DNA of 64,000 nt, from contig CACJWR010000003.1 of the NCBI GenBank assembly GCA_902596985.1, positions 1 through 64,000 of the forward strand. Direction: 5' to 3'. Below are positions 10,048-20,163 of this stretch, one piece after another. Position numbers and translations under genes: made by a program. The notes beneath the pieces were generated by a model. That model made no database searches, was not told the DNA's origin, and saw nothing but the letters and a program-made list of their open reading frames with translations. Position 1 is the first letter of the stretch. Every line of letters begins with the position of its first letter. This DNA is from an uncultured Alphaproteobacteria bacterium. GTDB taxonomy: Bacteria; Pseudomonadota; Alphaproteobacteria; Rhodobacterales; Rhodobacteraceae.

Positions 10048-11994
10048 TTAGCCTTGACTTAAGTCAGGGATGTTAGCAAAATGGATTAGGGCCTCTGGGT
10101 TAGCCAAAGCTTCTTTATTTTTAATTTCTTTTCCATGTACAATATCTCTGACCGCTAGCTCAGTTATTTTCCCAGAACGCGTTCTAGGGATATCTGGAAC
10201 AGCAACTACTTTAGCTGGCACATGTCTTGGGGTGAGATTTGTTCTTATCTGATTAACTACTTTTTCTTTAAGATGTTCAGTTAGCTCATGGTCATTTTGT
10301 AACTTTAGAAATAAAACTATTCTAACATCATTGTTCCAATTTTGTGCTATTACGATGGACTCAGCAATTTCATTGAGTTTCTCAACCGTATTATATATCT
10401 CGGCAGTGCCAATCCTCACTCCGCCAGGATTTAGGGTTGCATCTGATCTACCGTAAATTACCACCGTACCGCGCTCAGTTATTTTGGCCCAATCTCCGTG
10501 GTGCCATATCCCTTTAAATTTTTCAAAATATGCTTCTTTGTATTTTGTATCATTTTGATCATTCCAAAACTTTATGGGCATTGATGGGAATGGAATTTTG
10601 CATACAAGCTCACCTTCCATGTTAACCAAACTTTCTCCATGCTCGTTAAATATATCCACGTCCATTGCTAGTGCTCTGCATTGAATTTGACCTTTGACTA
10701 CAGGACTCAAAGGATTACTTAAAACAAAACAGCTGAGAAGATCTGTTCCACCAGAAATCGATGCAATCTGCACATCTGGTTTTATATTATTCAGAATGTA
10801 ATCATAACTATCCGGGCTAAGTGGAGAGCCAGTTGAACAAATAGTTCGTAGGTTGCTCAACGTGAAGTGTTTCTTGGGAGCTATATTAGATTTTGAAAGT
10901 GCATCGATATATTTTGCTGATGTACCGAATATGCTCACCTTCGATTTTTCAGCTATTTTCCATAGGTGTTCGGGATTTGGATAAAATGGACTTCCTTCAT
11001 AGAGGACTATCGAGCTTTTACAAAATAAGGAGCCAACCAACCAGTTCCACATCATCCAACCACATGTAGTAAAATAAAACATTTTCTGCTTTTCGCTTAA
11101 ATTTATATGAAGCAGGTGTTCTTTTGCGTGTTGAATTAGAACGCCCCCTATGCTGTGTGTTATGCATTTAGGTTTGCCAGTGGTACCCGATGAAAAAACA
11201 ATATATAAAGGGTCATTAAATTTACACAAAACATAGTTCTCTAATCTATCTGACTGAAGAACAGCTTTAAAATTTGTAAAATTATCAATGTCTTTGGAAG
11301 AACTTATATATTCAACAACAATGATATGTTCTAAAGAGGGAAGGCGTTTAGATATTTTTTCAATTTCCTTTGATCTATCAATAACCTTTCCATTATAAAG
11401 GTAGCCGTCCGTTGCAATTATAATTTTGGGTTCTATTTGTTCAAAGCGATCTATAACCCCCTCAATACCAAAGTCGCTCGAACAGGAAGAAAAAATAGCT
11501 CCTAAGGCAGAAGTAGCGAGCATCGATATAACTGTTTCAGAACAGTTGGGCATGTAAGCGCAGACACGATCCCCTTTCTTGATCCCCTTTGCTTTCATCC
11601 AGCCAGCCATTTTAAGGGCCTTACTTTCAAGTTCTTTTCTAGTTAACGCATTTGAGAACCCATTTTCTCTAAATTCCTCAATAGCTATAGCATTATCTGC
11701 AGCTCGGAGTAGGTTTTCCGCATAGTTTAGTTTTGCATCTGGAAAAAACCTAGCGCCAGGCATCCTCCCAATATTTTCAGTAATTTTTGTGCCCTTGCTT
11801 CCTTTTATTTCAGAAAAATCCCACATCAAAGACCAAAACTTTTCGACATTATTAACTGACCAATCCCAAATATCTTGATATTCTGTTTTTATTGATTGTG
11901 AGTATCTGTGATTTGCAAATTCAATAAACCGATATAGGTTGCTTGACTTTTTACTTTCACTACTTGGTTGCCAAATGATTTCAGGATTATCCAT
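10048..11994 (-). CDS. acetoacetyl-CoA synthetase (acetoacetate-CoA ligase)
   Basis: 648 aa; ARFFPDAKLNYAENLL, YIVFSSGTTGKPKCITHSIGGVLIQHAKEH, TTCGWMMWNWLVG. Confidence 0.88.
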   Translation of the reverse strand: MDNPEIIWQPSSESKKSSNLYRFIEFANHRYSQSIKTEYQDIWDWSVNNVEKFWSLMWDFSEIKGSKGTKITENIGRMPGARFFPDAKLNYAENLLRAADNAIAIEEFRENGFSNALTRKELESKALKMAGWMKAKGIKKGDRVCAYMPNCSETVISMLATSALGAIFSSCSSDFGIEGVIDRFEQIEPKIIIATDGYLYNGKVIDRSKEIEKISKRLPSLEHIIVVEYISSSKDIDNFTNFKAVLQSDRLENYVLCKFNDPLYIVFSSGTTGKPKCITHSIGGVLIQHAKEHLLHINLSEKQKMFYFTTCGWMMWNWLVGSLFCKSSIVLYEGSPFYPNPEHLWKIAEKSKVSIFGTSAKYIDALSKSNIAPKKHFTLSNLRTICSTGSPLSPDSYDYILNNIKPDVQIASISGGTDLLSCFVLSNPLSPVVKGQIQCRALAMDVDIFNEHGESLVNMEGELVCKIPFPSMPIKFWNDQNDTKYKEAYFEKFKGIWHHGDWAKITERGTVVIYGRSDATLNPGGVRIGTAEIYNTVEKLNEIAESIVIAQNWNNDVRIVLFLKLQNDHELTEHLKEKVVNQIRTNLTPRHVPAKVVAVPDIPRTRSGKITELAVRDIVHGKEIKNKEALANPEALIHFANIPDLSQG

Positions 11995-12125
11995 TTATAA
12001 GCCTTTTAATATTTTAATAAATTCACTGAGTTATTTAATATATAGTCCGCACACGCTAGCTTCAGTTCTTCTTTATCATTATAGCGCAACATATCTCCAA
12101 TCATAAACGCTTTTAAATTTTTACT

Positions 12126-13358
12126 TTAAGCATTTTCAGGGAGCTTCACGCTAAGATTGATAGTTAAAAATAATAAGGAAGCAAGCACCGAAAATGCAGC
12201 AAAAAATTTGAACTGAAGATCAATGAAATAGCCTAAGTCTATAAAATAACCGCTTAAAACAGGTCCTACAGCAGAACTGAAAACCATAATGGTTACTCCA
12301 ACCGTACGCACTGACCCCAGATATAAAGATCCGAAGAATTCTGGGAAAAAAGTTCCATATACTACGATGTATGCCCCCGCGCTTAAACCTAACAGGATAA
12401 AGATAAGGAGTAATTCGGAGTAGCTTGTAGCGATCGACAAGAGTAATAACCCCGAGATGAGAGGGAAAAGAAAAACAGGTAGAATCAATTTGGTGGAAAG
12501 CTTATCCACCAAATAACCGATTAAATACAAAGAAAAAAGAGTTGCAGCTGAATAGGCTGGGATAAATAGTACATATGTTGAAAGATCCCAATTTTTTATT
12601 TCCACTAAATGAACTTGGTGGAAGAAAAGGGTTGTTGTAATCATGGGAGAAGTCATTAGCCCTGGCACTGCTGCCCAAAAAATCCAACTCCTTAACATCT
12701 CGGACCGCTTCCATGATTTTTTCAACATGCCTACCTGCTGTTTTTCTCTCTGTGGCTTGGTATCCTTGTTTCGCTCTCTTTTAGCAAGAAACCTAACTGA
12801 GGCCAATATTATTATACTCATTATTATCGATACATACCAGCTGGTCTGCCAACCTATAAGGCCTATTAAAGCAACAAATATTGTGGGCATTATAGCTTCT
12901 GCAAGAGTGTAACCAGAGTTTGCAACGGCGACTGCCTTACCCTTATTTTTAAAAAACCATTTGCCACAAAAGACCATTGATATGTGCCCAAGCATTCCTT
13001 GACCAAAAAAACGAAGGCCCAGAATAATAAAAACTAGCCCCCATGTAGAAGTATTGTTTGCCATTAAAAATACAAAAACTACCAATCCAAAAATGACCGA
13101 CGTGCTGAGTCTTTTAGCTGAAATTCTATCTGCATAACCACCCACAAAGAGGATAAGAATTGCTGAAGATAAAGTCGCGCAAGAGTAGATCAGTCCCCAT
13201 TGAGTATGAGTTAACTCGAAAGCAGCCCTAATTTCCCCCGAGTATAATGAAATAAAGAAAGTCTGACCAAAGGCAGAACAAAAAGTAAGAATAAATACTA
13301 TATAGAGCCAGCGTGAATTTTTTATATAAAAATCAATATTGATCATTGAACTTGTCAC
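12126..13358 (-). CDS. MFS transporter
   Basis: 12-TM-like hydrophobic profile; GGYADRISAKRL MFS loop motif. Confidence 0.8.
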   Translation of the reverse strand: MTSSMINIDFYIKNSRWLYIVFILTFCSAFGQTFFISLYSGEIRAAFELTHTQWGLIYSCATLSSAILILFVGGYADRISAKRLSTSVIFGLVVFVFLMANNTSTWGLVFIILGLRFFGQGMLGHISMVFCGKWFFKNKGKAVAVANSGYTLAEAIMPTIFVALIGLIGWQTSWYVSIIMSIIILASVRFLAKRERNKDTKPQREKQQVGMLKKSWKRSEMLRSWIFWAAVPGLMTSPMITTTLFFHQVHLVEIKNWDLSTYVLFIPAYSAATLFSLYLIGYLVDKLSTKLILPVFLFPLISGLLLLSIATSYSELLLIFILLGLSAGAYIVVYGTFFPEFFGSLYLGSVRTVGVTIMVFSSAVGPVLSGYFIDLGYFIDLQFKFFAAFSVLASLLFLTINLSVKLPENA

Positions 13359-13422
13359 TTAAAAGCTTGTATTGTTTAATAACAATAGTCGTATACGTGA
13401 AACTATAATAGGAAAGAATTAA

Positions 13423-14196
13423 ATGTCAGAAATTATAAAAGTAGAGCATTTAACGGACCACATAGTCGAGGTTTTAATAAATAGGCCAGAAAGTTATAAC
13501 ACATTTAATACAGAACTTAGGTTGAGTCTCACTGAAAAATTGAGGAAAATTGATCAAAATAAAGATACGAGAGTAGTGATATTGAGAGGAGAGGGCCCTG
13601 GTTTTTGTGCTGGCGCCGATTTAAATGATGGAGGGCAAATGCCTCCTTCAAAACAGCTCTTAGATGAGTATTTTCCCATATTTGAAATAATCTCAAAAAG
13701 TGAAAAACTTTTCATAGCTGCCGTACATGGATCAGCAGCGGGAATAGGAACGGCTTTAGCAATGAATTGTGATTTTACGGTGATGGCTGCTTCCTCGCGT
13801 ATTTCAATGGTGTTTTCGAATATTGGCTTGGTACCTGATGGAGGAGCGACTTATCTTCTTCAAAAATCTCTAGGCTATAGAAAAGCTTTAGAGGTAATTG
13901 TTTCGGGTAGCCATCTATCTTCGGAGGAATGTCTAAACTATGGATTGGCAAACAAAATATTTCAGGATGACAGCTTTATTGACGACGTAAGGAGCTGGGC
14001 TGAAGAATTATCGCAAAGATCGCCTTTAGCAGCATCTGCTGCAAAGCAAGTAATGCGTGAAGATACTTTTCAAGCTTACTGTGATAGATTCAATCACGAA
14101 GCAAGAGAACAAGATAATTTGATGCTGAGTAACGATTTTAAATCCGCTGTAGAGTCATTTTTTAAAAAAGAAAAACCGAATTTTACTGGGACTTAG
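13423..14196 (+). CDS. enoyl-CoA hydratase/isomerase family protein
   Basis: VVILRGEGPGFCAGADLNDGG, AAVHGSAAGIGTALAMNCDFTVMAASSRISMVFSNIGLVPDGGATY crotonase signature. Confidence 0.85.
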   Translation: MSEIIKVEHLTDHIVEVLINRPESYNTFNTELRLSLTEKLRKIDQNKDTRVVILRGEGPGFCAGADLNDGGQMPPSKQLLDEYFPIFEIISKSEKLFIAAVHGSAAGIGTALAMNCDFTVMAASSRISMVFSNIGLVPDGGATYLLQKSLGYRKALEVIVSGSHLSSEECLNYGLANKIFQDDSFIDDVRSWAEELSQRSPLAASAAKQVMREDTFQAYCDRFNHEAREQDNLMLSNDFKSAVESFFKKEKPNFTGT

Positions 14197-14209
14197 TGTG
14201 ACTTCGGTC

Positions 14210-15061
14210 TCAAAGAGAATTTATCTCTTTGGCAATTTTTGCACTTGAAACTTCGTGGATCAAATGGCCATCACTTTTAAAAAGCTTTATTTTAGCGTTA
14301 AATGCTTTTTTGTGTGCTCTTACAGATGTTTTATAATTTACAATCCCATCGCGCATGCCTGCTAAAAAAAGAGTTGGAACACTGACTTTTTTAAATTTTT
14401 TTTCAATATCTCCGATATTCCAATTGGAAATGAATGCCAGAGTGCCGTTAACATGGTCCTCATCAGTCATGAGTTTCATATAGTAGTCAATATTTTTAAT
14501 AGTAAGATTACTCCCCGATATTGAAAGGAATTTTCTAAGACTTGTTTCAGCACTGTTAAAGAGCCTTATCCAATATTTAGTTAAAGGGCTTGCATAAAAC
14601 ACTCGTGCCATTAATGGAAAAATCGTTCCAGCTGGACCTTCAAATTTCTCCAGAGCACCATTTATAAGAACTATGGATGATAGTGGTCCCTCGTAGATAA
14701 CGGATAAGGACAAAACGATTACTGCACCGATAGAGTGACCTACAAAGACGTTTGGTTTAATCTTTAATGACTCAAAAAGAATTATCAAATCCCTCACAAT
14801 AGTATCCTGGTGAGGTCGTTTTCCTTTTTTTATCTTTGAGAATCTATGTCCAGGTAGGTCAACCGCCAAAACTTGAAACTTTTGAAGTTTTGGTATTAGA
14901 TTTGCCCAAGAATGAGAGGAAGCTCCAGCTCCATGGATCAGGAGTATAATAGGGTTACCTGGTTTCCCAATTAATTGATAATGCCAAACAAAATTATCGG
15001 TCTCTAGGAACTTACTATATTCAGAGTATGGCCAAAAATTATTTGAAGCGTCATTAACCAT
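14210..15061 (-). CDS. bchO: BchO, Mg-chelatase-associated alpha/beta hydrolase
   Basis: alpha/beta hydrolase (LIHGAGASSHSW, VFVGHSIGAVIVL) directly downstream of bchI-bchD. Confidence 0.88.
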   Translation of the reverse strand: MVNDASNNFWPYSEYSKFLETDNFVWHYQLIGKPGNPIILLIHGAGASSHSWANLIPKLQKFQVLAVDLPGHRFSKIKKGKRPHQDTIVRDLIILFESLKIKPNVFVGHSIGAVIVLSLSVIYEGPLSSIVLINGALEKFEGPAGTIFPLMARVFYASPLTKYWIRLFNSAETSLRKFLSISGSNLTIKNIDYYMKLMTDEDHVNGTLAFISNWNIGDIEKKFKKVSVPTLFLAGMRDGIVNYKTSVRAHKKAFNAKIKLFKSDGHLIHEVSSAKIAKEINSL

Positions 15062-15069
15062 TCTATGCT

Positions 15070-16773
15070 TTATATCGATTGCTGAACGGCTTTTGAAATA
15101 CTGCTGGAATTAGCCATTGGCAATTGGAAATAATAGCCATTTAGTTCTCTCGCAAGCTCATCAGCCATTGGTGTTTTTCTTCTAGAAGTATCGATAAAGA
15201 TATTGTTGATAGCGTCTCGTTTTATTAATGATGCTATATAGTTTGTATCCTCAATAGCCTTAATACGGTCTCCCACTCCATCAAGCGACATGTTTCCCCT
15301 GCCGTCAGATAAGAGGATAATAATAGGTTTTATATTTCGGGATCTAGCGGCATTAGCCATATTAAATGCTTCGAGTAAACCATTAGCCAGAGGTGTAGCA
15401 CCACCTCCAGGCAGTGAACTTAATTTTTTCTTGGCAGTCACAAGAGATTTTGTAGGCAATAGTAAAGGATCAGCTTTCAATCCACTAAAAGAAATAAGAG
15501 CAACATTATCTCGCTTTGCATAAGCATCGGATAATAATATCTCTATAGCGCCCTTTGCCTCATTTAACCGCCCAATAGCATTAGAGCCGGAGGCATCAAC
15601 TAAAAATATTAAGAGTCTTTCAGACTGCTTCTCAAATCTTTTTATCATAATGTCTTGTGGATATATGCTTATTTTTCTATTTTTTGTAATAGAAGAAGAT
15701 CTTATTTTTTGCCAAGGGGTAGCTCTTGTTAGTGTTCCAATCAAATCAATTCTTTTGTCAGAAGAATATTTTCTATTAATTGAAGGGATAGGACGGCCTG
15801 CAAAGAAATTAATGTTTCTTTCTCCAGATCCTGCTGATTCTCCAAAACTAATAGGTTGAGTATTTTTTGACAAGAGACTCTCAATGAGGTTGCCTGGGAG
15901 AGAGATTTTAAGAGCATCTATGAGCATTTTCTTGTCTTCACTTTTTAGTTCTGAGTTGGTACCTTTACTTTCATTATCATCCCTTAATTGTTCTTCCTTG
16001 GATGCTTCTTCTTTTTTATCTTGGTTAAATTCCGGAATTTGTTTTGCCTTATGTATCATGGAAAGAGAAATAGCTAGATTTATGTCTTCTCTGGAAACGG
16101 TTTTTTCCCTTTTATAAGCACATATCGCCTTAGCAACTTTCAGGGTGCTGAAAATCGTATGCATATTGGAAATAGAAAACATTTCGGTAGACGCCATTAA
16201 GTAATCATGAATTTTTTTATTGACTTCTACTGTCACTAGATTTTCTCTAGCCTGTGCAATTTTTTTTCTATTTATAGAAACTTTTTTCAAATCCTTATAT
16301 CTTGTTCCTTCTAGATTTATAGAAAAAATAAGATAGTCGGAAAGATTTTTGGGCACTTCATTACCTTCGCTTTCGTCTAATGCAATAAAGAATTTGTTGT
16401 TGTTGTTTTTAATTTTGTCTCTCAAAAATGTAGCTAGACCTTTTTCCATTTTTTCAGTGTTGGTTAAAATTAAAGCGACGTTGTCGGACGAGAATATATC
16501 TTCGTTATATTTTGGCATACCGAAGGTTAGCGTATCGATCATGTTAATGGTCTTGGCAAAATCGGTTGGATTTTGAAAGGGATAAATTTTTTTCAATTGT
16601 TTTGGTTTTAATAGGGATAAGAGGTTCGATAGAAAAACCTCTCTTACGGTTGAATAGTTAGCCTTTAGAGATAAAGAACCAAGAGAGGGATCGATACTAC
16701 TAATTGTTAATATGCCCTGGATGAGAGCATTTACATCGAGCTCATGCTCAAGGAAGTCAATATTATTTGCCAT
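15070..16773 (-). CDS. bchD: magnesium chelatase subunit D
   Basis: AAA-like N-terminus, acidic linker, VWA domain LIFLVDASGSNAIGRLNEAKGA; overlaps bchI stop by 11 nt. Confidence 0.93.
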   Translation of the reverse strand: MANNIDFLEHELDVNALIQGILTISSIDPSLGSLSLKANYSTVREVFLSNLLSLLKPKQLKKIYPFQNPTDFAKTINMIDTLTFGMPKYNEDIFSSDNVALILTNTEKMEKGLATFLRDKIKNNNNKFFIALDESEGNEVPKNLSDYLIFSINLEGTRYKDLKKVSINRKKIAQARENLVTVEVNKKIHDYLMASTEMFSISNMHTIFSTLKVAKAICAYKREKTVSREDINLAISLSMIHKAKQIPEFNQDKKEEASKEEQLRDDNESKGTNSELKSEDKKMLIDALKISLPGNLIESLLSKNTQPISFGESAGSGERNINFFAGRPIPSINRKYSSDKRIDLIGTLTRATPWQKIRSSSITKNRKISIYPQDIMIKRFEKQSERLLIFLVDASGSNAIGRLNEAKGAIEILLSDAYAKRDNVALISFSGLKADPLLLPTKSLVTAKKKLSSLPGGGATPLANGLLEAFNMANAARSRNIKPIIILLSDGRGNMSLDGVGDRIKAIEDTNYIASLIKRDAINNIFIDTSRRKTPMADELARELNGYYFQLPMANSSSISKAVQQSI

Positions 16774-17776
16774 CTATAAGTTCATTGACTTTTCTTTTCA
16801 CGCGTACCTCTGAACTTGTATCATCCAATGGATCCCTTCTCAGTCTATGGCTAAGAGTGTAAACAGCTATTTCTCTAATATCCTCTAAAGTTGGCTTAGT
16901 TGTCTGATTAAACGCACAGAGTGCTCTTAAAGCCCTCAAAAGTGTTAGTTCTCCCCTCAATCCATCGGAGCCCACCGCTATACAAATTTCAGCACATTTT
17001 GATAAAATACTATCGTCAAGCTTAATGTTATCTAGAGTATTTTTTGCGTGAATTATCTTTTTTTGAACTGTTAAATCTTTCCGTCTCCACTTCCGTAAAA
17101 AAGCTTGAGGATCTCTTTCAAATTCATCTCTTCTTTTAATAACTTCAATTCTTTGCGATATTTCAGAGGGGGAACCCACATTTACTGAAAAACCAAATCT
17201 ATCAAGTAGCTGCGGTCTGAGTTCACCTTCTTCGGGATTTCCAGAACCAATTAAGACGAATTTTGATGAGTGTCTTATCGATATTCCATCCCTTTCGACA
17301 AGGTTCTCTCCTGATGCGGCAACGTCTAAAAGCAAATCAACGATATGATCCTCTAGCAAGTTGACCTCATCTATATACAGGAAGCCACTATTTGCTTTGG
17401 CTAACAAGCCTGGTTCAAACACTTTCCTGCCCTCAGTCAAAGCAATTTCTAAATTTAGTGCTCCAACAACTCTGTCTTCTGTTGACCCCAATGGAAGATC
17501 TATAACAGGGGTTGAACGCTCTTCAAACTCAAGAGGCTTCTTTTTTTTGCACTGATCGCATAGATTAAACGAATTCTGGCAATTAAAGGGGCAATTTATT
17601 ACAAAATTTTGCTTTGGTAATAATCCCGCGAGCGATCTAACAATAGTTGATTTCCCAGTGCCTCGATCTCCAAAAACTAGTACGCCTCCAATTGATGGAT
17701 CGATTGCTGTCAAAATTAGAGCAAGCTTCATTTGTTCTTGTCCAACTATTGCTGAGAATGGAAAATACTTATTCAC
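16763..17776 (-). CDS. bchI: magnesium chelatase ATPase subunit I
   Basis: FPFSAIVGQEQMKLALILTAIDPSIGGVLVFGDRGTGKSTIVRSLAGLLP. Confidence 0.97.
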   Translation of the reverse strand: MNKYFPFSAIVGQEQMKLALILTAIDPSIGGVLVFGDRGTGKSTIVRSLAGLLPKQNFVINCPFNCQNSFNLCDQCKKKKPLEFEERSTPVIDLPLGSTEDRVVGALNLEIALTEGRKVFEPGLLAKANSGFLYIDEVNLLEDHIVDLLLDVAASGENLVERDGISIRHSSKFVLIGSGNPEEGELRPQLLDRFGFSVNVGSPSEISQRIEVIKRRDEFERDPQAFLRKWRRKDLTVQKKIIHAKNTLDNIKLDDSILSKCAEICIAVGSDGLRGELTLLRALRALCAFNQTTKPTLEDIREIAVYTLSHRLRRDPLDDTSSEVRVKRKVNELIDGK

Positions 17777-18473
17777 TTGCTTCCTTATTTATATTTATTT
17801 CTGGCCATTGGCCAATTTGTTTGTCTATCGCAAATCTTGCATAGAGTTCCTCTTTAAACCAATTATTTTCCCTTACGGCTTTGATGGCTTCCTTGTGAGG
17901 CCCATGATTTCGAGCAAATTGATCCATGCTCTCCTGACTTGGCCATATTGAGAAGGTGACTTGGTGAAACCATGGAATTTCTCCTAAGCCGATTTTAAAT
18001 AAAACATTTCTATTGATCCCAATTGCTTTTGATATATCTGGCACTCTTTTCCAAAATTTTAAAAGGATACTTGTTTTTATTGTTGCTCTTGTAAGCGCTA
18101 CTACAGGAAATGTTTGATCGAGGTTATCAGTTATTTCAAAAGGGTTTCTTTTATCCCAACTGCCCCAAGATCTGGTAGGTTTTAGATATAGCGTCCAGTT
18201 TTCTTTCGATCTATTTTTATATTGTTTGAAAATTGATGAGTTAGCAATGTTTTGATCCGCATCGGTCACACTATCCCATACTGCCATGATAGCATAAACA
18301 TTAGGGTTTAATACAGGGGTAAAGCCTTCCCCAACACCACTTCCAAAAAGTTTATAAAATTGCAGGCCTTTCATCCTTCTCATATATAAATGTGAAAACC
18401 CCATATGGGAAAAAGCCCATAGTTTGCCAAATATGGACTGGAACCTAAAAAAACTTATGGTAATTGTTTTAAT
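17769..18473 (-). CDS. crtA: spheroidene monooxygenase (start re-assigned to an ATT codon)
   Basis: Body FYKLFGSGVGEGFTPVLNPNVYAIMAVWDS; in-frame upstream extension (I/M)KTITISFFRFQSIFGKLWAFSHM matches the conserved CrtA N-terminus; GGAG 6 nt upstream of ATT; in-frame TAG just upstream. ORF track starts at 18404. Confidence 0.85.
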   Translation of the reverse strand: MKTITISFFRFQSIFGKLWAFSHMGFSHLYMRRMKGLQFYKLFGSGVGEGFTPVLNPNVYAIMAVWDSVTDADQNIANSSIFKQYKNRSKENWTLYLKPTRSWGSWDKRNPFEITDNLDQTFPVVALTRATIKTSILLKFWKRVPDISKAIGINRNVLFKIGLGEIPWFHQVTFSIWPSQESMDQFARNHGPHKEAIKAVRENNWFKEELYARFAIDKQIGQWPEININKEASE

Positions 18474-18504
18474 TATCTACTCCAAAATGGCTTATTCAAT
18501 TCAA

Positions 18505-18533
18505 AGCATATTTTTTATTAAAAATATTGTCAA
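18505..18533 (-). promoter_or_regulatory. sigma70-like crtA promoter
   Basis: Minus strand TTGACA-N17-TATGCT; -35 overlaps the PpsR palindrome. Confidence 0.65.
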
Positions 18534-18545
18534 AAAAAACTGACA
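18528..18545. promoter_or_regulatory. PpsR/CrtJ-type operator, crtA-crtI divergent region
   Basis: TGTCAAAAAAAACTGACA (TGT-N12-ACA, perfect TGTCA/TGACA half-sites). Confidence 0.85.
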
Positions 18546-18560
18546 TGTTTAAGATCAGAT

Positions 18561-20159
18561 ATGTTGAAAAAGACCGACGAAACTTACTTTGATGGTGAGA
18601 GAGAAGTAGAAAAGCCTTCTGTTGCAATTATTGGAGCGGGGTTTGGAGGCTTGTCTGCGGCAATGCTTCTCTCTGAAAAAGGGTACCATGTCCACGTTTT
18701 TGATAGATTGCAAACTGTCGGTGGTCGCGGGTCATCCAAAACTCAAGAGGGGCATAGATTTGATCTGGGTCCAACAATTTTGACTTTACCAAAAAACTTT
18801 GAAGAGCTTTGGAAGAGATGTGGGGATGATCTAAGTCAACATGTAAAAATAGAAAAGCTAAACCCATATTATGATTTGATATTTGAAGATAATGATGTTC
18901 TTTCAGTTTCTGGCAACAAATCAAATTTTGAGGCTCAAATTAAAAAAATTGCACCTAATGATCTCAAAGGATATCGAAAGTTTATGCGTTTGTCAGAAAG
19001 GCAATATAATTTCGCGTTTTCAAAAAAGGGCTCAATGGGGAGAAGTCCCATGCATAGACTATGGGATACTCTAAAGGTTCTTCCAATTTTTGCTCTTCTA
19101 AGAGCAGATAGGTCAGTTTATAGAAGTGCTGCGAGCTATGTATCCAACTCAAAGCTAAGGTTTGCGTTAAGTTTTCATCCACTTTTTGTAGGTGGGAATC
19201 CCTTTTCTGTTACATCTATGTGGGGTTTGGTTAATTATTTGGAGCATAGATTTGGTGTTTACTACATTCATGGAGGGGCGCAAGCCATGGCCAATAAAAT
19301 GGCAGAAAAAATAAAATACTCAGGGGGTCAGGTAACACTTAATACAACAGTTAATAAAATTTTAACAAAAGAAAACAGAGCAATTGGGCTCCAGCTGGAA
19401 TCTGGAGAAAAAATTAATGCGGATTATGTAGTATCAAACGCAGATCTTCAGAATACATATGATGGTTTATTAGGACACAAAAAGAAGAAAAGATGGACCA
19501 AACATAAATTAGACACGAAGAATTGGTCAATGAGTCTCTTTGTTTGGCATTTTGGTACATCAAAAACGAGATCAAAGTGGAAGAATGTTGGGCATCATAC
19601 AATTTTGGTGGGACCCAATTATGAAAAAGAAGTTAATGATATTTTTATAAGAGGAGCGTTGCCTACGGAAATGAGTTTATATGTGCACAGACCTTCTGTT
19701 ACTGATCAAACTTGTGCTCCAAAAGGAGATGATACTTTTTATGTGTTGGCTTGCGTTCCAAATCTAAGTTTTAAAAATGATATTAACTGGCGTAAAATTG
19801 AAAAAAGCTACAAGGGAAAAATACTGGATGTTTTAGAGAGAAGACTATTGCCTGGGCTAGGCAAAGCAATAAAAACTGATTATGTTATGACCCCTCTTGA
19901 TTTTAAAGAAAGATATTTGAGCCATTTTGGAAGTGGCTTTTCTTTAGAGCCTCAAATGTTTCAAAGCGCCTGGTTTAGACCTCACAATAGATCAGAAGAG
20001 CTTGATAATCTCTTTCTTGTTGGAGCTGGTACTCATCCTGGGCCAGGATTACCGGGTGTTCTTGCGTCTGCAGAAATATTAGATGAGATTCTTCCGGATT
20101 TGAAAAAGGTTGCGCATAAAAAAGTTAATTCCACCAATGAGAAAGTAATGCAGGTTTAA
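18561..20159 (+). CDS. crtI: phytoene desaturase
   Basis: VAIIGAGFGGLSAAMLLSEKGYHVHVFDRLQTVGGRGSS; VGAGTHPGPGLPGVLASAEI. Confidence 0.96.
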   Translation: MLKKTDETYFDGEREVEKPSVAIIGAGFGGLSAAMLLSEKGYHVHVFDRLQTVGGRGSSKTQEGHRFDLGPTILTLPKNFEELWKRCGDDLSQHVKIEKLNPYYDLIFEDNDVLSVSGNKSNFEAQIKKIAPNDLKGYRKFMRLSERQYNFAFSKKGSMGRSPMHRLWDTLKVLPIFALLRADRSVYRSAASYVSNSKLRFALSFHPLFVGGNPFSVTSMWGLVNYLEHRFGVYYIHGGAQAMANKMAEKIKYSGGQVTLNTTVNKILTKENRAIGLQLESGEKINADYVVSNADLQNTYDGLLGHKKKKRWTKHKLDTKNWSMSLFVWHFGTSKTRSKWKNVGHHTILVGPNYEKEVNDIFIRGALPTEMSLYVHRPSVTDQTCAPKGDDTFYVLACVPNLSFKNDINWRKIEKSYKGKILDVLERRLLPGLGKAIKTDYVMTPLDFKERYLSHFGSGFSLEPQMFQSAWFRPHNRSEELDNLFLVGAGTHPGPGLPGVLASAEILDEILPDLKKVAHKKVNSTNEKVMQV

Positions 20160-20163
20160 TTAA

